Positions 34,349 to 43,922 of a DNA stretch of 64,000 nt are shown one piece after another. Both the position numbers and the translations under genes were made by a program. Positions within the stretch are counted from its first letter, which is position 1, and every line of letters begins with the position of its first letter. Below the pieces are notes generated by a model. It worked only from the letters and a program-made list of their open reading frames with translations. It was not told the DNA's origin and did no database searches. The DNA is from Palsa-504 sp963795795 (GTDB lineage: Bacteria > Actinomycetota > Actinomycetes > Streptosporangiales > Streptosporangiaceae): NCBI GenBank assembly GCA_963795795.1, contig CAWCJS010000019.1:1-64000 (forward strand), in the 5' to 3' direction.

Positions 34349-35010
34349 ATGAACGAGGACGTCGACATGAAGGACGGCGCCGACCTGGACGACGGGGCGA
34401 GCATGGATCCGCAGGCTGCGGCGGCCATCATGCAGGAGGCGGGCGAGCGGGCCCGCCGTGAGCTGCGGGTCAGTCACCCGGTGATCTTCATCAGCGCCGG
34501 AGTCGCTTGGCTGCTCGGTTACGGCGCGATCTGGCTCTCGGTCCGCGGGCAGCACCCCTACCAGGGTCCAGCGCCGGAGGCGGCCTTCAGCCAGGTGGTG
34601 CTCGTCGGGTTCGCCGCGGCTGTCGCCGCCTCCATCGTCAGCCGGGCGACCAGCGGCGTGAGCGGCTTTCGGCGGTGCAGCGCCGGGTCTCCATCCTGGC
34701 CCTGGCCGTCGGGATCGTCGCGGCGCTCGTGCTGGAGGCCGCGCTCGACCACGCCGGCGCCAGCCGTTCGGTGGTCTTCGGCGTCTACCAGGCGGCGGCA
34801 CCCGTTCTGGTCGCCGGGGTGGTCTATATCGCAAACTCCGCCGTCAGGCTGAACTGGACCGCGCTCGGGCTCGGCGTCTGGCTGGTTGCCGTGGCAGCGG
34901 GCGGCGCGTTCGCGGGCCCGGTGGGGGTCTGGGCCGTGACCGCTGTAGCCGGAGGACTGGGGTACCTGCTGATGGCGGCGCTCGGGCCCGCGCTGGACCG
35001 GCACCAGTGA
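34349..35010 (+). CDS. Multi-pass membrane protein (one frameshift)
   Basis: Reads MNEDVDMKDGADLDDGASMD, a cytoplasmic helix (EAGERARRELRV), then about six membrane segments (VIFISAGVAWLLGYGAIWL, VVLVGFAAAVAASIVS, ILALAVGIVAALVLE and others). Near 34670 one base is missing in a G run (GCGG before CTTTCGG); the coding continues in the next frame (LSAVQRRVSILALAVG) to TGA at 35010. An AAGGGGAG site precedes ATG 34349. It overlaps the regulator start (GTGA). Such membrane protein plus small winged-helix regulator pairs are common in actinomycetes. Function unknown. Confidence 0.75.
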
Positions 35011-35324
35011 GCGAAGACGAGCTCGACCCGGTCATTCATGCCCCCGCCCGGCTGCGCATCGTGGTGACACTGGCTGCGCTGCCGGACGGGGACAACCTGT
35101 CCTTCACCAGGCTCCAGGACCTGATCGGGCTGACCCCGGGCAACCTCATCACCCACCTGCGCAAGCTGGACGACGCCGGATACGTCCGGATGGAGAAGTC
35201 CGGCAGCGGCGTCAACGGGACGACCTCGGTGTCCCTCACCAGCGAAGGCCGCGGCGCGCTGGATCGCTACACCAGCGTGCTGCGGAATCTGCTCGACCAG
35301 GCCGGTTCCGCCCCGCTGCGGTGA
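35007..35324 (+). CDS. Small winged-helix transcriptional regulator (HTH_27/MarR-like)
   Basis: A 105-residue regulator. HAPARLRIVVTLAALPDGDNLSFTRLQDLIGLTPGNLITHLRKLDDAGYVRMEK is the winged helix, with the recognition helix at about 42-57. It begins at a GTG overlapping the stop of the membrane protein gene, so the two are translationally coupled. The next gene begins in the same way. It most likely binds the tandem CTTTGCAAC-type palindromes upstream of the operon (inference). Confidence 0.88.
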   Translation: MSEDELDPVIHAPARLRIVVTLAALPDGDNLSFTRLQDLIGLTPGNLITHLRKLDDAGYVRMEKSGSGVNGTTSVSLTSEGRGALDRYTSVLRNLLDQAGSAPLR

Positions 35325-36739
35325 CCCCGACGGCAAGCCGCAGAAAGCTCGCGATCTATCGTGTCTTCATGGTTCCGGACGATCCTGAGGCGTTCCTGCG
35401 CGCGATGCTGGTTCCGCTGAGCGCGGCGCGGCGGGGTGAGCCACTGCCCGGCGTTCCGTTCAGCCGGGAGGCCGTGGCGAACGCGTTCGTGATGCTCGGC
35501 CTGCTCCCATCCGAACGCGCCGAGGAGATCTTGGCCGAATACCGCCCGGAACTGGAGGCCAAGGGATTCCGGATGGGGGTCCTGACCGGCGAACTGAGCG
35601 TCCGCCCCGGCGCGCACGGGTACCACGAAGCGCGGGCGGCGGATCCGGACCGCCTCACCCGGATCCCGCTGGCCTTTGCGCCGGGTCCGGTGCCCATCGC
35701 GATCGAGGGCCTGGACCTGAACCTGACCTGGGCGACGCTGACCCCAAGTGGCGTGTGGCTGCGCCTGCGCGCCACCGGCACGGACGAGGGCCGGCCGTCC
35801 AGGCCGCCCCGGCGGCCCCACCGGGTGCTGCCGTTCCAGCAGGTCGTCCAGGCGATCCAGTCGGGGCTGTCGGTGACCGACGACCTGGGCCGGGCGTACC
35901 GGCTGCGGCCGATCCGCGGCGGCGGCACCGTCACATCCGAGCGCCGCGGGCCAGCGGAGTACCGGTGGCGCGGCGAGATGATGGCCGAACCGGAGCACCG
36001 CCCCGTTGAGCCAGATTTTGCCCGAACGACGCAATGGCTCGAGTTCGCCACCGCGTCGGGCCCAGCCGTCCGCGTTGATCTCCGGCCGCCCGCCCAGGTG
36101 GCCACGGGCGAGGCCGTCCCGCCGTGGCCGACGCCGGCCGAATGCTACCTGGCGGTCCTCGGGGCGGCTACCTCGATGACGATCGCCACCGACGGCGGCA
36201 CGGTGGAGCTCGATACCGCCCGGATCAGCGCGGCCGTGGCCGACGCGCTGCTCTGGGTGGGCGCGCTGCCGCCCGATAGCGCGCTGCTGTCCGCGCGGAC
36301 CGCGGCAGGCCCCGGCGCCGAGGGCTGGCGGGAGGAGTTGAAATACCTGTGGGGCCGCCAGGCCCGCGAGCGAACGCGGGACGTGGAGGCGGAACGGGCG
36401 GGCCTGGCCGTCAGGCTGCCGTTGCACCGGGCCACCGCGGTGCTCGAGAGCATTGCCGCGCGCGACGGCCTGGTGTCGGTCGAGTTGTACGGGCATCCGT
36501 GGGTGACCGCTGAGTACTGGCCGATGATCGCGCCGTGTTTCCAGGTGCGGGCGGTCGACGACACGGGCATCGAGCATGAAGGCGTGCCCGGCGGCGGGGG
36601 CGGCTCACCGGAAGGCAGCGGGGAGTTCTGGTTCTGGCCGCCCGTCAATCCGGCTGCGAGGCGGATCCGGGTGATCGTCAGCACGCTATGGGAAGCGGCC
36701 TGGGCCGAGGTCGATATCCCCGGCAGGCCGGTCGGGTAA
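35321..36739 (+). CDS. Uncharacterised 472-residue protein
   Basis: A long intact frame, MTPTASRRKLAIYRVFMVPDDPEAFLRAM onward, with no membrane segment and no motif I know. Recognisable landmarks are VLPFQQVVQAIQSGLSVTDDLGRAY, a beta-rich middle and a Gly-rich loop (about 424-430) before EFWFWPPVNPAARRIRV, which resembles a beta-sandwich edge strand. The GTG start overlaps the regulator stop, giving a three-gene coupled operon. ATG 35369 (MVPDDPEAF) is an alternative. Its last 54 bases overlap the convergent nitroreductase gene. Function unknown. Confidence 0.7.
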   Translation: MTPTASRRKLAIYRVFMVPDDPEAFLRAMLVPLSAARRGEPLPGVPFSREAVANAFVMLGLLPSERAEEILAEYRPELEAKGFRMGVLTGELSVRPGAHGYHEARAADPDRLTRIPLAFAPGPVPIAIEGLDLNLTWATLTPSGVWLRLRATGTDEGRPSRPPRRPHRVLPFQQVVQAIQSGLSVTDDLGRAYRLRPIRGGGTVTSERRGPAEYRWRGEMMAEPEHRPVEPDFARTTQWLEFATASGPAVRVDLRPPAQVATGEAVPPWPTPAECYLAVLGAATSMTIATDGGTVELDTARISAAVADALLWVGALPPDSALLSARTAAGPGAEGWREELKYLWGRQARERTRDVEAERAGLAVRLPLHRATAVLESIAARDGLVSVELYGHPWVTAEYWPMIAPCFQVRAVDDTGIEHEGVPGGGGGSPEGSGEFWFWPPVNPAARRIRVIVSTLWEAAWAEVDIPGRPVG

Positions 36740-37147
36740 CGCCGCCTCTGCGGAGACGCGATGGACCTGGAGCGCTGTGCCGACACCGAACTGCCGGTGC
36801 ATGCGCTGCTCCTTCGGCCGGAAGTAGCCGGTCGCCTCCGCCATCGGGATGACCTCGGGCTCGTCAACACGGTACGTGCGTCCATCGGTGACGAGGGTCG
36901 CCGAGCCCTTGGCGAGGACGTTCTTCACCCAGTCGGTGAGCTCCCCGTAGGGCAGGGCGATCAGGAAGCTGTCGTCGTGCTCGACGGCTACGACGGGGGT
37001 CTGGTACTCCTGACCCGACTTGCGCCCGACGTGGCGGACGACCGAAGTGGCGGATCCTGCCTTTCCGGCCGATCTCAGCGCGAGCGGCCGGGTGACTTGG
37101 GTCAGCCGGCGCAAGGCACTGCGAACGGGACCTCTCATGGGTGCCAT
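36686..37147 (-). CDS. Deazaflavin (F420)-dependent nitroreductase family protein
   Basis: A 153-residue split-beta-barrel protein of the Ddn/FGD-like family, which uses F420H2 to reduce quinones or nitro compounds. RHVGRKSGQEYQTPVVAVEHDDSFLIALPYG and TDWVKNVLAKGSATL are the family core. A GGAG site 5 bases upstream supports ATG 37147. The C-terminus overlaps the convergent 472-residue protein gene by 54 bases, where its coding quality is poor. Substrate unknown. Confidence 0.88.
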   Translation of the reverse strand: MAPMRGPVRSALRRLTQVTRPLALRSAGKAGSATSVVRHVGRKSGQEYQTPVVAVEHDDSFLIALPYGELTDWVKNVLAKGSATLVTDGRTYRVDEPEVIPMAEATGYFRPKEQRMHRQFGVGTALQVHRVSAEAALPDRPAGDIDLGPGRFP

Positions 37148-37214
37148 GCTGCTCCGAAATGCCGGGCCGCGCAACAGGGCCGAAGGACCGGGCCGGGATG
37201 GCTGAGTGCCTGGA

Positions 37215-40200
37215 CTAGGCGACGAGTTCTGATTCGCCGGTGAAGGCGGCCCAGAGCGAGGCGTAGGTGCCGTCTGCCGCGAGGAGCTCTTCGTGGCTGC
37301 CGATCTCCGCGACGCGCCCGGCGTCCATGACCACGATCCGGTCCGCGCGGGCGGCCGTGGTAAGGCGGTGGGCGACCACGATGGTGGTGCGCGCCGCGGT
37401 CAGCTCGCTGATGGCGTGGTTCACCGCCGCCTCGGCGGCCAGGTCCAGCGCGGCGGTCGCCTCGTCGAGCAGCAGGACGGCGGGATCGGCCAGCTGGGCG
37501 CGGGCGAGCGCGATGAGCTGCCGCTGGCCGGCCGACAGGTTGCGGCCGCGCTCGGAAACCTGGTGGTCGTAACCGTCCGGCAGGCCGCTGATCATGTCGT
37601 GCGCCCCGGTCGCGCGGGCCGCGGCCTCGACCTCGGCGTCGCTCGCGTCCGGCCTGGCGTACTTGATCGAATCCCGGACCGTCCCGGCGAACAGGTACGA
37701 CTCCTGCGGAACAACGCCGAGCCGGTGCCGGTAGCTGGCCAGGTCGTAGTCGCGGACGTCGGTGCCGTCGACCAGGACGGACCCGCCGGTCACGTCGTAA
37801 AACCGCGCCACGAGCTTGACCAGCGTCGACTTGCCGGCCCCGGTCTGGCCGACCAGGGCGACGGTCTCGCCAGGCTCGATGGTCAGGTTGACCTCGTCGA
37901 TCGCGTTGACCTCGCTGCCCGTGTAGCCGAAGTCCACGTCGCGCAGCTCGATACGGCCGCGCAGCGGACCCGCGACAACCGGTTGGCTAGGCGCCGGGGT
38001 GGACGTGCTGAGCCTGAGCAGCTCCGTGATCCGGCGCAGGCCGACCATGGCCTGCTGGTAGCCGTCGAAGACCTGGGAGAGCTGCTGGACGGGGGAGAAG
38101 ACCATGTCGATGTAGAGCAGGTAGGCGATCAGCGCGCCCACCCCGAGCGTGCCGTTGCGCACCTGGCCGGTCGCGGCGACCAGGACGATCGCGCCCGCCA
38201 CCGTCGACAGCGTCTGCACGAACGGGAAGTACACCGCGATGTAGCGCTGCGTCCGCAGCCGGGTGACCCGGAAGGCGTCGCTGAGCCTGCCGAACTTGAC
38301 CCGGTTGGCCTGCTCGCGCCGGAACGCCTGCGTCACCCGCAGGCCGGCCACGTTCTCCGCGAAGTCCGCGTTGACGGCGGCGACCTTCTCCCGCGCCTCG
38401 CCGTAGGCCTTGGCCGACTTGGACCGGAACACCACGGTCGCGACCAGCAGCACGGGGAAGATGCCGAGGATGTAAAGCCCGAGTCTGAGGTTGATGATGA
38501 GCAGCGCGGCGAGCACGCCGAAGAAGGTAAGCACGGAGCTGACCATCGTGATCAGCCCGGTTTGCAGGAAGGTGGACAGGGCGTCCACGTCGGTGGTCAT
38601 CCTGGTCATGATCCGGCCGGACATCTCGCGCTCGTAGTAGTCCAGGCCGAGCCGCTGGAGCTGGGCGAAGATCTTGACCCGCAGGGTGAACAGCAGCCGT
38701 TCCCCGTTGCGCCCGACGATCATCGTCTCCACGACGTTGATCAGCCAGTCGGCGAGCACGATGGCCAGCCCGATGAGGGAAACGACGACGATCGCGTGGA
38801 AGACCTTGGTCTCGACGCCCTGGTCGATGCCGTTCCTGACCAGCGCGGGCAGCGCGATCCCGGCCAGGGCGTCCAGGCCGTCCAGGACCAGCCCGGCGAT
38901 CAGCGCGAACATCAGCGGCCGCAGCAGCCTGCGCAGCGTGAAGTGCCGGTCCGCCGCCCGGGCCGGGCCGAGGTCCACGTCCGGCACGTCCCTGGCCGGC
39001 GGCAGCGCCTCGACCTGGGCGAGCAGCTGTGGCGACGGGGGCAGGCTAGCGAACGTCCCGGAGACGTTCGCCCCCCCGATTCCGGCTCCGGCCCGGCCGC
39101 GTCCCGCGGACCCCCGGCCGCCCGCGCCGCCGAGCCGGGCCAGGCCCTGCGTACCGGCCGGAGCCAAGCCCGCCAGGGTCCCGCGCCCGTCGAGCGCCTC
39201 TTCCACGGTGTGGCCCGCGCGCGTCCGGACCAGGACGCCGGCGTCGGGCCTAGCCTCCGTACCCATGATGAGCTGCCGATACAGCGGGCTGCGCTCGGTC
39301 AGCTCCTCGTGGGTGCCGCTGTCGGCGACCCGGCCCTGGTCGAGGACCACGATCCGGTCGGCCAGGTTCAGCGTCGACCGCCGGTGCGCGATGATCAGCG
39401 TGGTGCGCCCGCGCATGACCTCGCGGAGCGCGGCGTGGATCTCGGCCTCCAGGCGCGGGTCGATGGCCGACGTCGCGTCGTCCAGCAGGAGCAGCCTGGG
39501 GTTGGTGATCAGCGCGCGGGCCAGGGCCACCCGCTGGCGCTGCCCGCCGGAAAGCGTCAGGCCCTGCTCGCCGACCACGGTGTCGTAGCCGTGGGGGAGC
39601 CGCTCGATGAACTCGTGGGCCTGCGCGGCCTGGGCCGCGGCGATGATCTCGTCCTGCGTCGCGTCCGGCCTGCCGTAGGCGATATTCGCCCGCACCGTGT
39701 CGGAGAACAGGAAGCTGTCCTCCATGACCATGCCGATAGCCGCCCGCAGCGAATCACGCGTCACGTCCGCGACGTCGTGCCCGCCGATGCGGACCGAGCC
39801 GCCCTGCGGGTCGTAGAAGCGGGGCAGCAGCAGGGCGATGGTGGACTTGCCCGAGCCGGACGCGCCGACCACGGCGACCGTCTCGCCGGGCGCCACGCGC
39901 AGCGATAGGCCGCGCAGGACCGGTTCGGAGGCCACGTACCCGAACCGCACGTTATCGAAGCTGATGCCGTTCGCGTCCGGCGGGAGCGCGATCGCGTCCG
40001 GCTTGTCGGTGATCAGCGGGCGCGAGTCGATGATGTCGAAGACCCGGATGACGCTGGCGCGCGCCTCCTGCCCGATGGTGACCATCATGGCCAGCGTGCG
40101 GACCGGGCCGCTCATCTGGGCCAGGTAGGCGGAGAACGCGAGGAACGTGCCGAGGGTGATGGAGCCGTGAATGGCCAGCCAGCCGCCGAGCGCAAGCACG

Positions 40201-41028
40201 CCGACCACGCCGAGCGAGGGGATGGCCGTCAGTGCGGGGTTGTACCTGGCCGTCAGCCTGATCATGCGCAGGCGGGACGCGAACAGCCGCGAGCTGGCCT
40301 CCTCCAGCCGCTCCTGTTCCTGCTCCTCCTGCCCGAAGCCCTTGACGACCCGCACTCCGCCGATGGCCTCGTCCACGATTCCGGCCACGTCGCCCGACTG
40401 CTGCTGCGCGTCCCAGCTCGCGGGGAACAACCGGCGCCGGGACGCCAGCGCGATCATCCACAGGGCGGGGGCGACCCCCACGGTCACGAGGGTGAGCACC
40501 GGAGACAGCACGACCATGATGCCGAGGGAGGCGATGAACAGCGCCAGGTTCCCGAGCGTGATCGGCACCATCGACAGCAGGCCCTGGACCATGTTCAGGT
40601 CGGAGATGGACCGGCCAATGAGCTGACCAGTATGGATCTCGTCCTGGCGCGCGGCGTCCAGCCGGGACAGCGAGTCGAGGAGCTCGGTCCTCATGTCGTA
40701 CTGGACGTCGAGGGAGACCCGGCCCCCGTTGTAGCGGCGCAGGTAGATCCCGGCGAAGTTGACGCCGGCCGCGACCAGCAGCAGGGTCGCGAGCGGCCAC
40801 ACCGACTGCCGGTGCGTAATGATGACCTGGTCGATGATCTGCCGCTGGATCAGCGGTATCGCGGCCGTGGCCGCGGTGGCCAGCAGGGCGCCGCCCAGCG
40901 CGATCGTCACGTTCCGGCGGTAGCGCCAGCAGTAGGCCGCCAGCCGTCGCAGCCACCCGTCGGCCTGAGCCCGTCCGCCTGCCGCGCTCCCCGTCCGCCT
41001 TGACAGTATTACCGCCCCACCTCGCCAT
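37215..41028 (-). CDS. Double ABC exporter: two fused TMD-NBD half transporters (N-terminal frameshift)
   Basis: The main frame from 40910 encodes 1231 residues: membrane domain 1, NBD1 (Walker A VGASGSGKST, signature LSGGQRQRVALARAL), a Gly/Arg-rich linker, membrane domain 2, NBD2 (Walker A VGQTGAGKST, signature LSAGQRQLIALARAQ, Walker B VLLLDEAT). This is a complete B-subfamily multidrug/lipid exporter in one chain. Upstream, ATG 41028 begins MARWGGNTVKADGERGRR in another frame; relatives carry such a leader before WLRRLAAYCWRYRRNV, so one base is probably lost or gained near 40970. Export substrate unknown. Confidence 0.9.
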
Positions 41029-41086
41029 CGCCGCCCGCAGACAGGCTAACAACATGGGCCGGGCGTTTCATTTCCCAAACTAAGGA

Positions 41087-41272
41087 TTAGCCGTGGTAGG
41101 TGGGCGGGTAGGCCGGCGGGTAGGCGGCCTCGTAGCGGACGCTCACCGCGGCTCGCCGCATCGCGCGCACGCCGACCTCGCTGAGGAGCGAGCCGATGGC
41201 GAAGCCCAGCACGAGGTCCACGACCGACGTGGCCATCTTGGAGGACAGCGCGGCCGTGGTACTGACTGTCAT
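41087..41272 (-). CDS. Small single-pass membrane protein
   Basis: A 61-residue protein starting MTVSTTAALSSKMATSVVDLVLGFAIG, with one hydrophobic helix (about 17-30), then a basic segment (RAMRRAAVSVRYEAA) and a Tyr/Pro tail (PPAYPPTYHG). GGGGA 6 bases upstream supports ATG 41272 over the GTG 41287. No family recognised. It precedes the ABC exporter on the same strand by 58 bases and may be co-transcribed with it. Confidence 0.55.
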   Translation of the reverse strand: MTVSTTAALSSKMATSVVDLVLGFAIGSLLSEVGVRAMRRAAVSVRYEAAYPPAYPPTYHG

Positions 41273-41375
41273 GTGTCCCCAACTCACCAGGAAGACCGAT
41301 CCGAAACCTTCGCGAGTCGAGGTCCGTCCAGGACGCCCAGCGCCGACCCGAACCCATGCAAGCGCTGACCTGGGT

Positions 41376-43226
41376 CTACGTGACGCCGACCTGGACCATC
41401 GGGTAACCCGTGGCCCCGTTGGGCTCCTGCGGCTCGTCCAGCCCGGTCTGGGTGTAACCGGTGTTGTCGGTGGCCCGGCATTCGATGAGGTGGTTCCCGG
41501 GGGTCGCGTCCCACTCGTAGACCCACTGGCGCCAGGTGTCGAGGCCGGGCACGGCGGCCAGCGTGGCCAGGTTCCACGGACCGGAGTCGACGCGCACGTG
41601 GACGGCGTCGATGCCCTTGTGCTGGGCCCAGGCCACGCCGGCCACCGCCGTCTTGCCCGCCTTGATCTGGCCGGTCCCGGTCGGCACGTCGATCCGCGAT
41701 TCGGTCTTGATCGGGGCCTGCTGTGACCAGCCGCGCACGGCCCAGTACGCGTAGTTGCCCGCGAACGTGGTCACGTTGATGTCGGTCACCCACTTGGTGG
41801 CGGACACGTACCCGTACAACCCGGGGACGACCATGCGGACCGGGAAGCCGTGCGCGACGGGCAGCGGCTGCCCGTTCATCGCCACCGCGAGCAGCGCGTC
41901 GCGGCCGTCCATCACGGTCTGGACCGGGGTGCCCGACGTGAACCCGTCCACCGACGTGCACATCAACTGGTCGGCCCCGGCCTTGATCCCGGCCCGGCGC
42001 AGCACGCTGGCCAGCTTCACGCCCAGCCAGAGCGCGTTGCCGATGTAGGGTCCGCCGACCGGGTTGGACACGCAGCACAGGGTCACGTAGTCCTCGATCA
42101 GCGGCATGCGGATCAGTTCGTCGAAGCTGAGGGTGATCTCGCGCTGCACCATGCCGTGGATCCGCAGCTGCCAGCTGGAGGGATCGACCTGGGGCAAGAC
42201 GATCGCCGTGTCCACCCGGTAGAAGTTCGTGTTGGACGTGACGAACGAGCTCAGGCCCGGTATGTCCAGGTTGACGCCGGCGGGCAGGCCCGGGACGGTC
42301 TGCGCGGGCTTGGGGATCCGCAGGGCGCTGCGCGCGCTGGCCACACTGCCCCGCTCGGCGAGCAGGCGGCCCGCCAGCCCGGCCACGGTGGCGACCCCCG
42401 CGGTCGCGGCGCTCGCGGCCAGGAAGCTCCGGCGCTGCGGGCCAGCCGGGCCAGCCGGGCGCACCGGGCCACCCGGGCTCCGCGGGCCTGCCGGGCGGAG
42501 CGGGCCAGCTGGGCCGGCCTGGCCGGCGGCGGGCCTGATCACCGAGCCCGAGGCGGGAGGCCGGTTAGCGTCGGCGGGCAGATCCGGCGGGACGGACTGG
42601 TCGGGGAGGACCGGATCGGCCATGAACGGGTCCGCAGGTGAGGCCGCCGACGGCGAGGCAGGATCCAGGGGTGTGGTTTCGGCTGGCCGGCCCGGTTCGG
42701 TAGCGGCCCAGGCCGCGTCCCACGAGTCGTAGCGCCATGCGTCCAGGCTGGCCGGGTCCGGCCGGGTGGCGAGGCCGATCAGCATGCGCAGGACGAATAC
42801 CGCCGCCCCCGTCGCGGCCAGGGTAGGCAGCACGCTGGCGAACGTCGCCGTGGGCCGTGTCGCGGCGGCGGTCAGCCCGACAGCCGCGAACACCGCCAGG
42901 CCGGCCATGCCGTAGGCCAGTCGGCGCGTGGCCAGCGCGCCGATCACGGCGGCGAAGATCCCGAGTACCACCAGGATGCCGCTCACCAGGACCAGCTTGT
43001 CGTCAGAGCCGAACTCGTTGATGGCGAAGTTCTTCAGCCACGGCGGCGTGAAATCGATCTGCAGCTGCCCGACCGCGACCACGGGCGATCCGTTGGCGCC
43101 GGTGAAACCCGCGATGAGCTGCCCCACGCCCAGCGCGGTGCCGGCGGCCAGCAGCCCGGCGACGGCGCCGAGGACCGCGCGCCGGCGACTCCCCGCGCGC
43201 CGGTGCCTCCGTCCTGTCCCGTGCAT
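41376..43226 (-). CDS. Membrane-anchored molybdopterin oxidoreductase (sulfite oxidase/YedY-like)
   Basis: A 616-residue protein. The N-terminal third has about five membrane helices, then a Pro/Ala-rich linker. An RRSFLAASAATAGVATVAGLAGRLL segment (a Tat-like twin Arg and helix) starts the catalytic part. The sulfite-oxidase molybdopterin domain includes YVTLCCVSNPVGGPYIGNALWLGV (molybdenum-ligand Cys), HGFPVRMVVPGLYGY and KWVTDINVTTF, with the dimerisation domain at the C-terminus. Expected to act outside the membrane, possibly on oxidised methionine or sulfoxides. ATG 43226 has AAGAGG 7 bases upstream. Divergent from sigK-rskA. Confidence 0.9.
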   Translation of the reverse strand: MHGTGRRHRRAGSRRRAVLGAVAGLLAAGTALGVGQLIAGFTGANGSPVVAVGQLQIDFTPPWLKNFAINEFGSDDKLVLVSGILVVLGIFAAVIGALATRRLAYGMAGLAVFAAVGLTAAATRPTATFASVLPTLAATGAAVFVLRMLIGLATRPDPASLDAWRYDSWDAAWAATEPGRPAETTPLDPASPSAASPADPFMADPVLPDQSVPPDLPADANRPPASGSVIRPAAGQAGPAGPLRPAGPRSPGGPVRPAGPAGPQRRSFLAASAATAGVATVAGLAGRLLAERGSVASARSALRIPKPAQTVPGLPAGVNLDIPGLSSFVTSNTNFYRVDTAIVLPQVDPSSWQLRIHGMVQREITLSFDELIRMPLIEDYVTLCCVSNPVGGPYIGNALWLGVKLASVLRRAGIKAGADQLMCTSVDGFTSGTPVQTVMDGRDALLAVAMNGQPLPVAHGFPVRMVVPGLYGYVSATKWVTDINVTTFAGNYAYWAVRGWSQQAPIKTESRIDVPTGTGQIKAGKTAVAGVAWAQHKGIDAVHVRVDSGPWNLATLAAVPGLDTWRQWVYEWDATPGNHLIECRATDNTGYTQTGLDEPQEPNGATGYPMVQVGVT

Positions 43227-43310
43227 TCCCATACCTCTTATTCGGTGCGGCGCAAGCGCGGGTTTGGTGCTGCTGCCAAACCGTGGCGGCTCCTGCTACG
43301 AATATCAATC

Positions 43311-43922
43311 ATGAGGGCCTCGGAACGCCCGGAACACCGGAACTCTGCGCGTCATGCCCAGGGTACCGGCCCTCACGGGGTCGGTGCCGATCTTGCCGCT
43401 CAGCTTGGCCTGGTCGCGCGGGGGGACGCGGCCGCGTTCGCGGCCGTCTACGAGCAGGTGGGCCCGTCGGTCCTGGGCATCGTCAGGCGCGTGATCCGCG
43501 ACCCGGCCCAGGCCGAGGAGGTCGCCCAGGACGTCCTGCTCGAGGTGTGGCGGACCGCGTTCAAGTTCGACGCCAGCCGGGGCACCGCCCTCGCCTGGGT
43601 CATGACGCTGGCCCATCGCCGCGCCGTCGACCGGGTCAGGTCGGTGCAGCGGGAGGCCGAGCGCGAGCGGCGGACCGCCGCGGCCGACATCCCGTACGAC
43701 GAGGTCACCGAGGCCGTGGAGTCGAAGCTCGAGCGCGAGCGCGTCCGGCGCTGCCTCGGCTCCCTCACCGAACTGCAGCGCGAGTCGGTCACCCTGGCCT
43801 ACTACGGCGGCTACACGTACGGCCAGGTCGCCGCCTTGCTGGGCGTTCCGACCGGCACGGTCAAGACCAGGATGCGGGACGCGCTGATCAGGCTCAGGGA
43901 CTGCCTGGGGGTGGCGGTATGA
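43311..43922 (+). CDS. sigK: ECF sigma factor, SigK type
   Basis: A 203-residue sigma factor. Region 2 is AAVYEQVGPSVLGIVRRVIRDPAQAEEVAQDVLLEVWRTAFKFD with TALAWVMTLAHRRAVDRVRSVQREAERE; region 4 is LTELQRESVTLAYYGGYTYGQVAALLGVPTGTVKTRMRDALIRL. The match to mycobacterial SigK is good. The start is uncertain: ATG 43311 lacks a ribosome site, and a GTG near 43382 is possible. The stop overlaps the RskA-like start (ATGA). Divergent from the molybdopterin oxidoreductase, a plausible target. Confidence 0.88.
   Translation: MRASERPEHRNSARHAQGTGPHGVGADLAAQLGLVARGDAAAFAAVYEQVGPSVLGIVRRVIRDPAQAEEVAQDVLLEVWRTAFKFDASRGTALAWVMTLAHRRAVDRVRSVQREAERERRTAAADIPYDEVTEAVESKLERERVRRCLGSLTELQRESVTLAYYGGYTYGQVAALLGVPTGTVKTRMRDALIRLRDCLGVAV

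Noticed and set aside
3205..36035. A shared 17-mer, ATTTTGCCCGAACGACG, near 3205 and near 36018
   Set aside because: One copy overlaps the anti-sigma start codon, the other is inside a coding region. A single shared 17-mer in 64 kb is within what chance allows.
37293..39908. An 871-codon open frame on the plus strand opposite the ABC exporter
   Set aside because: The minus strand encodes all ABC transporter motifs; the plus-strand product is low-complexity shadow sequence.
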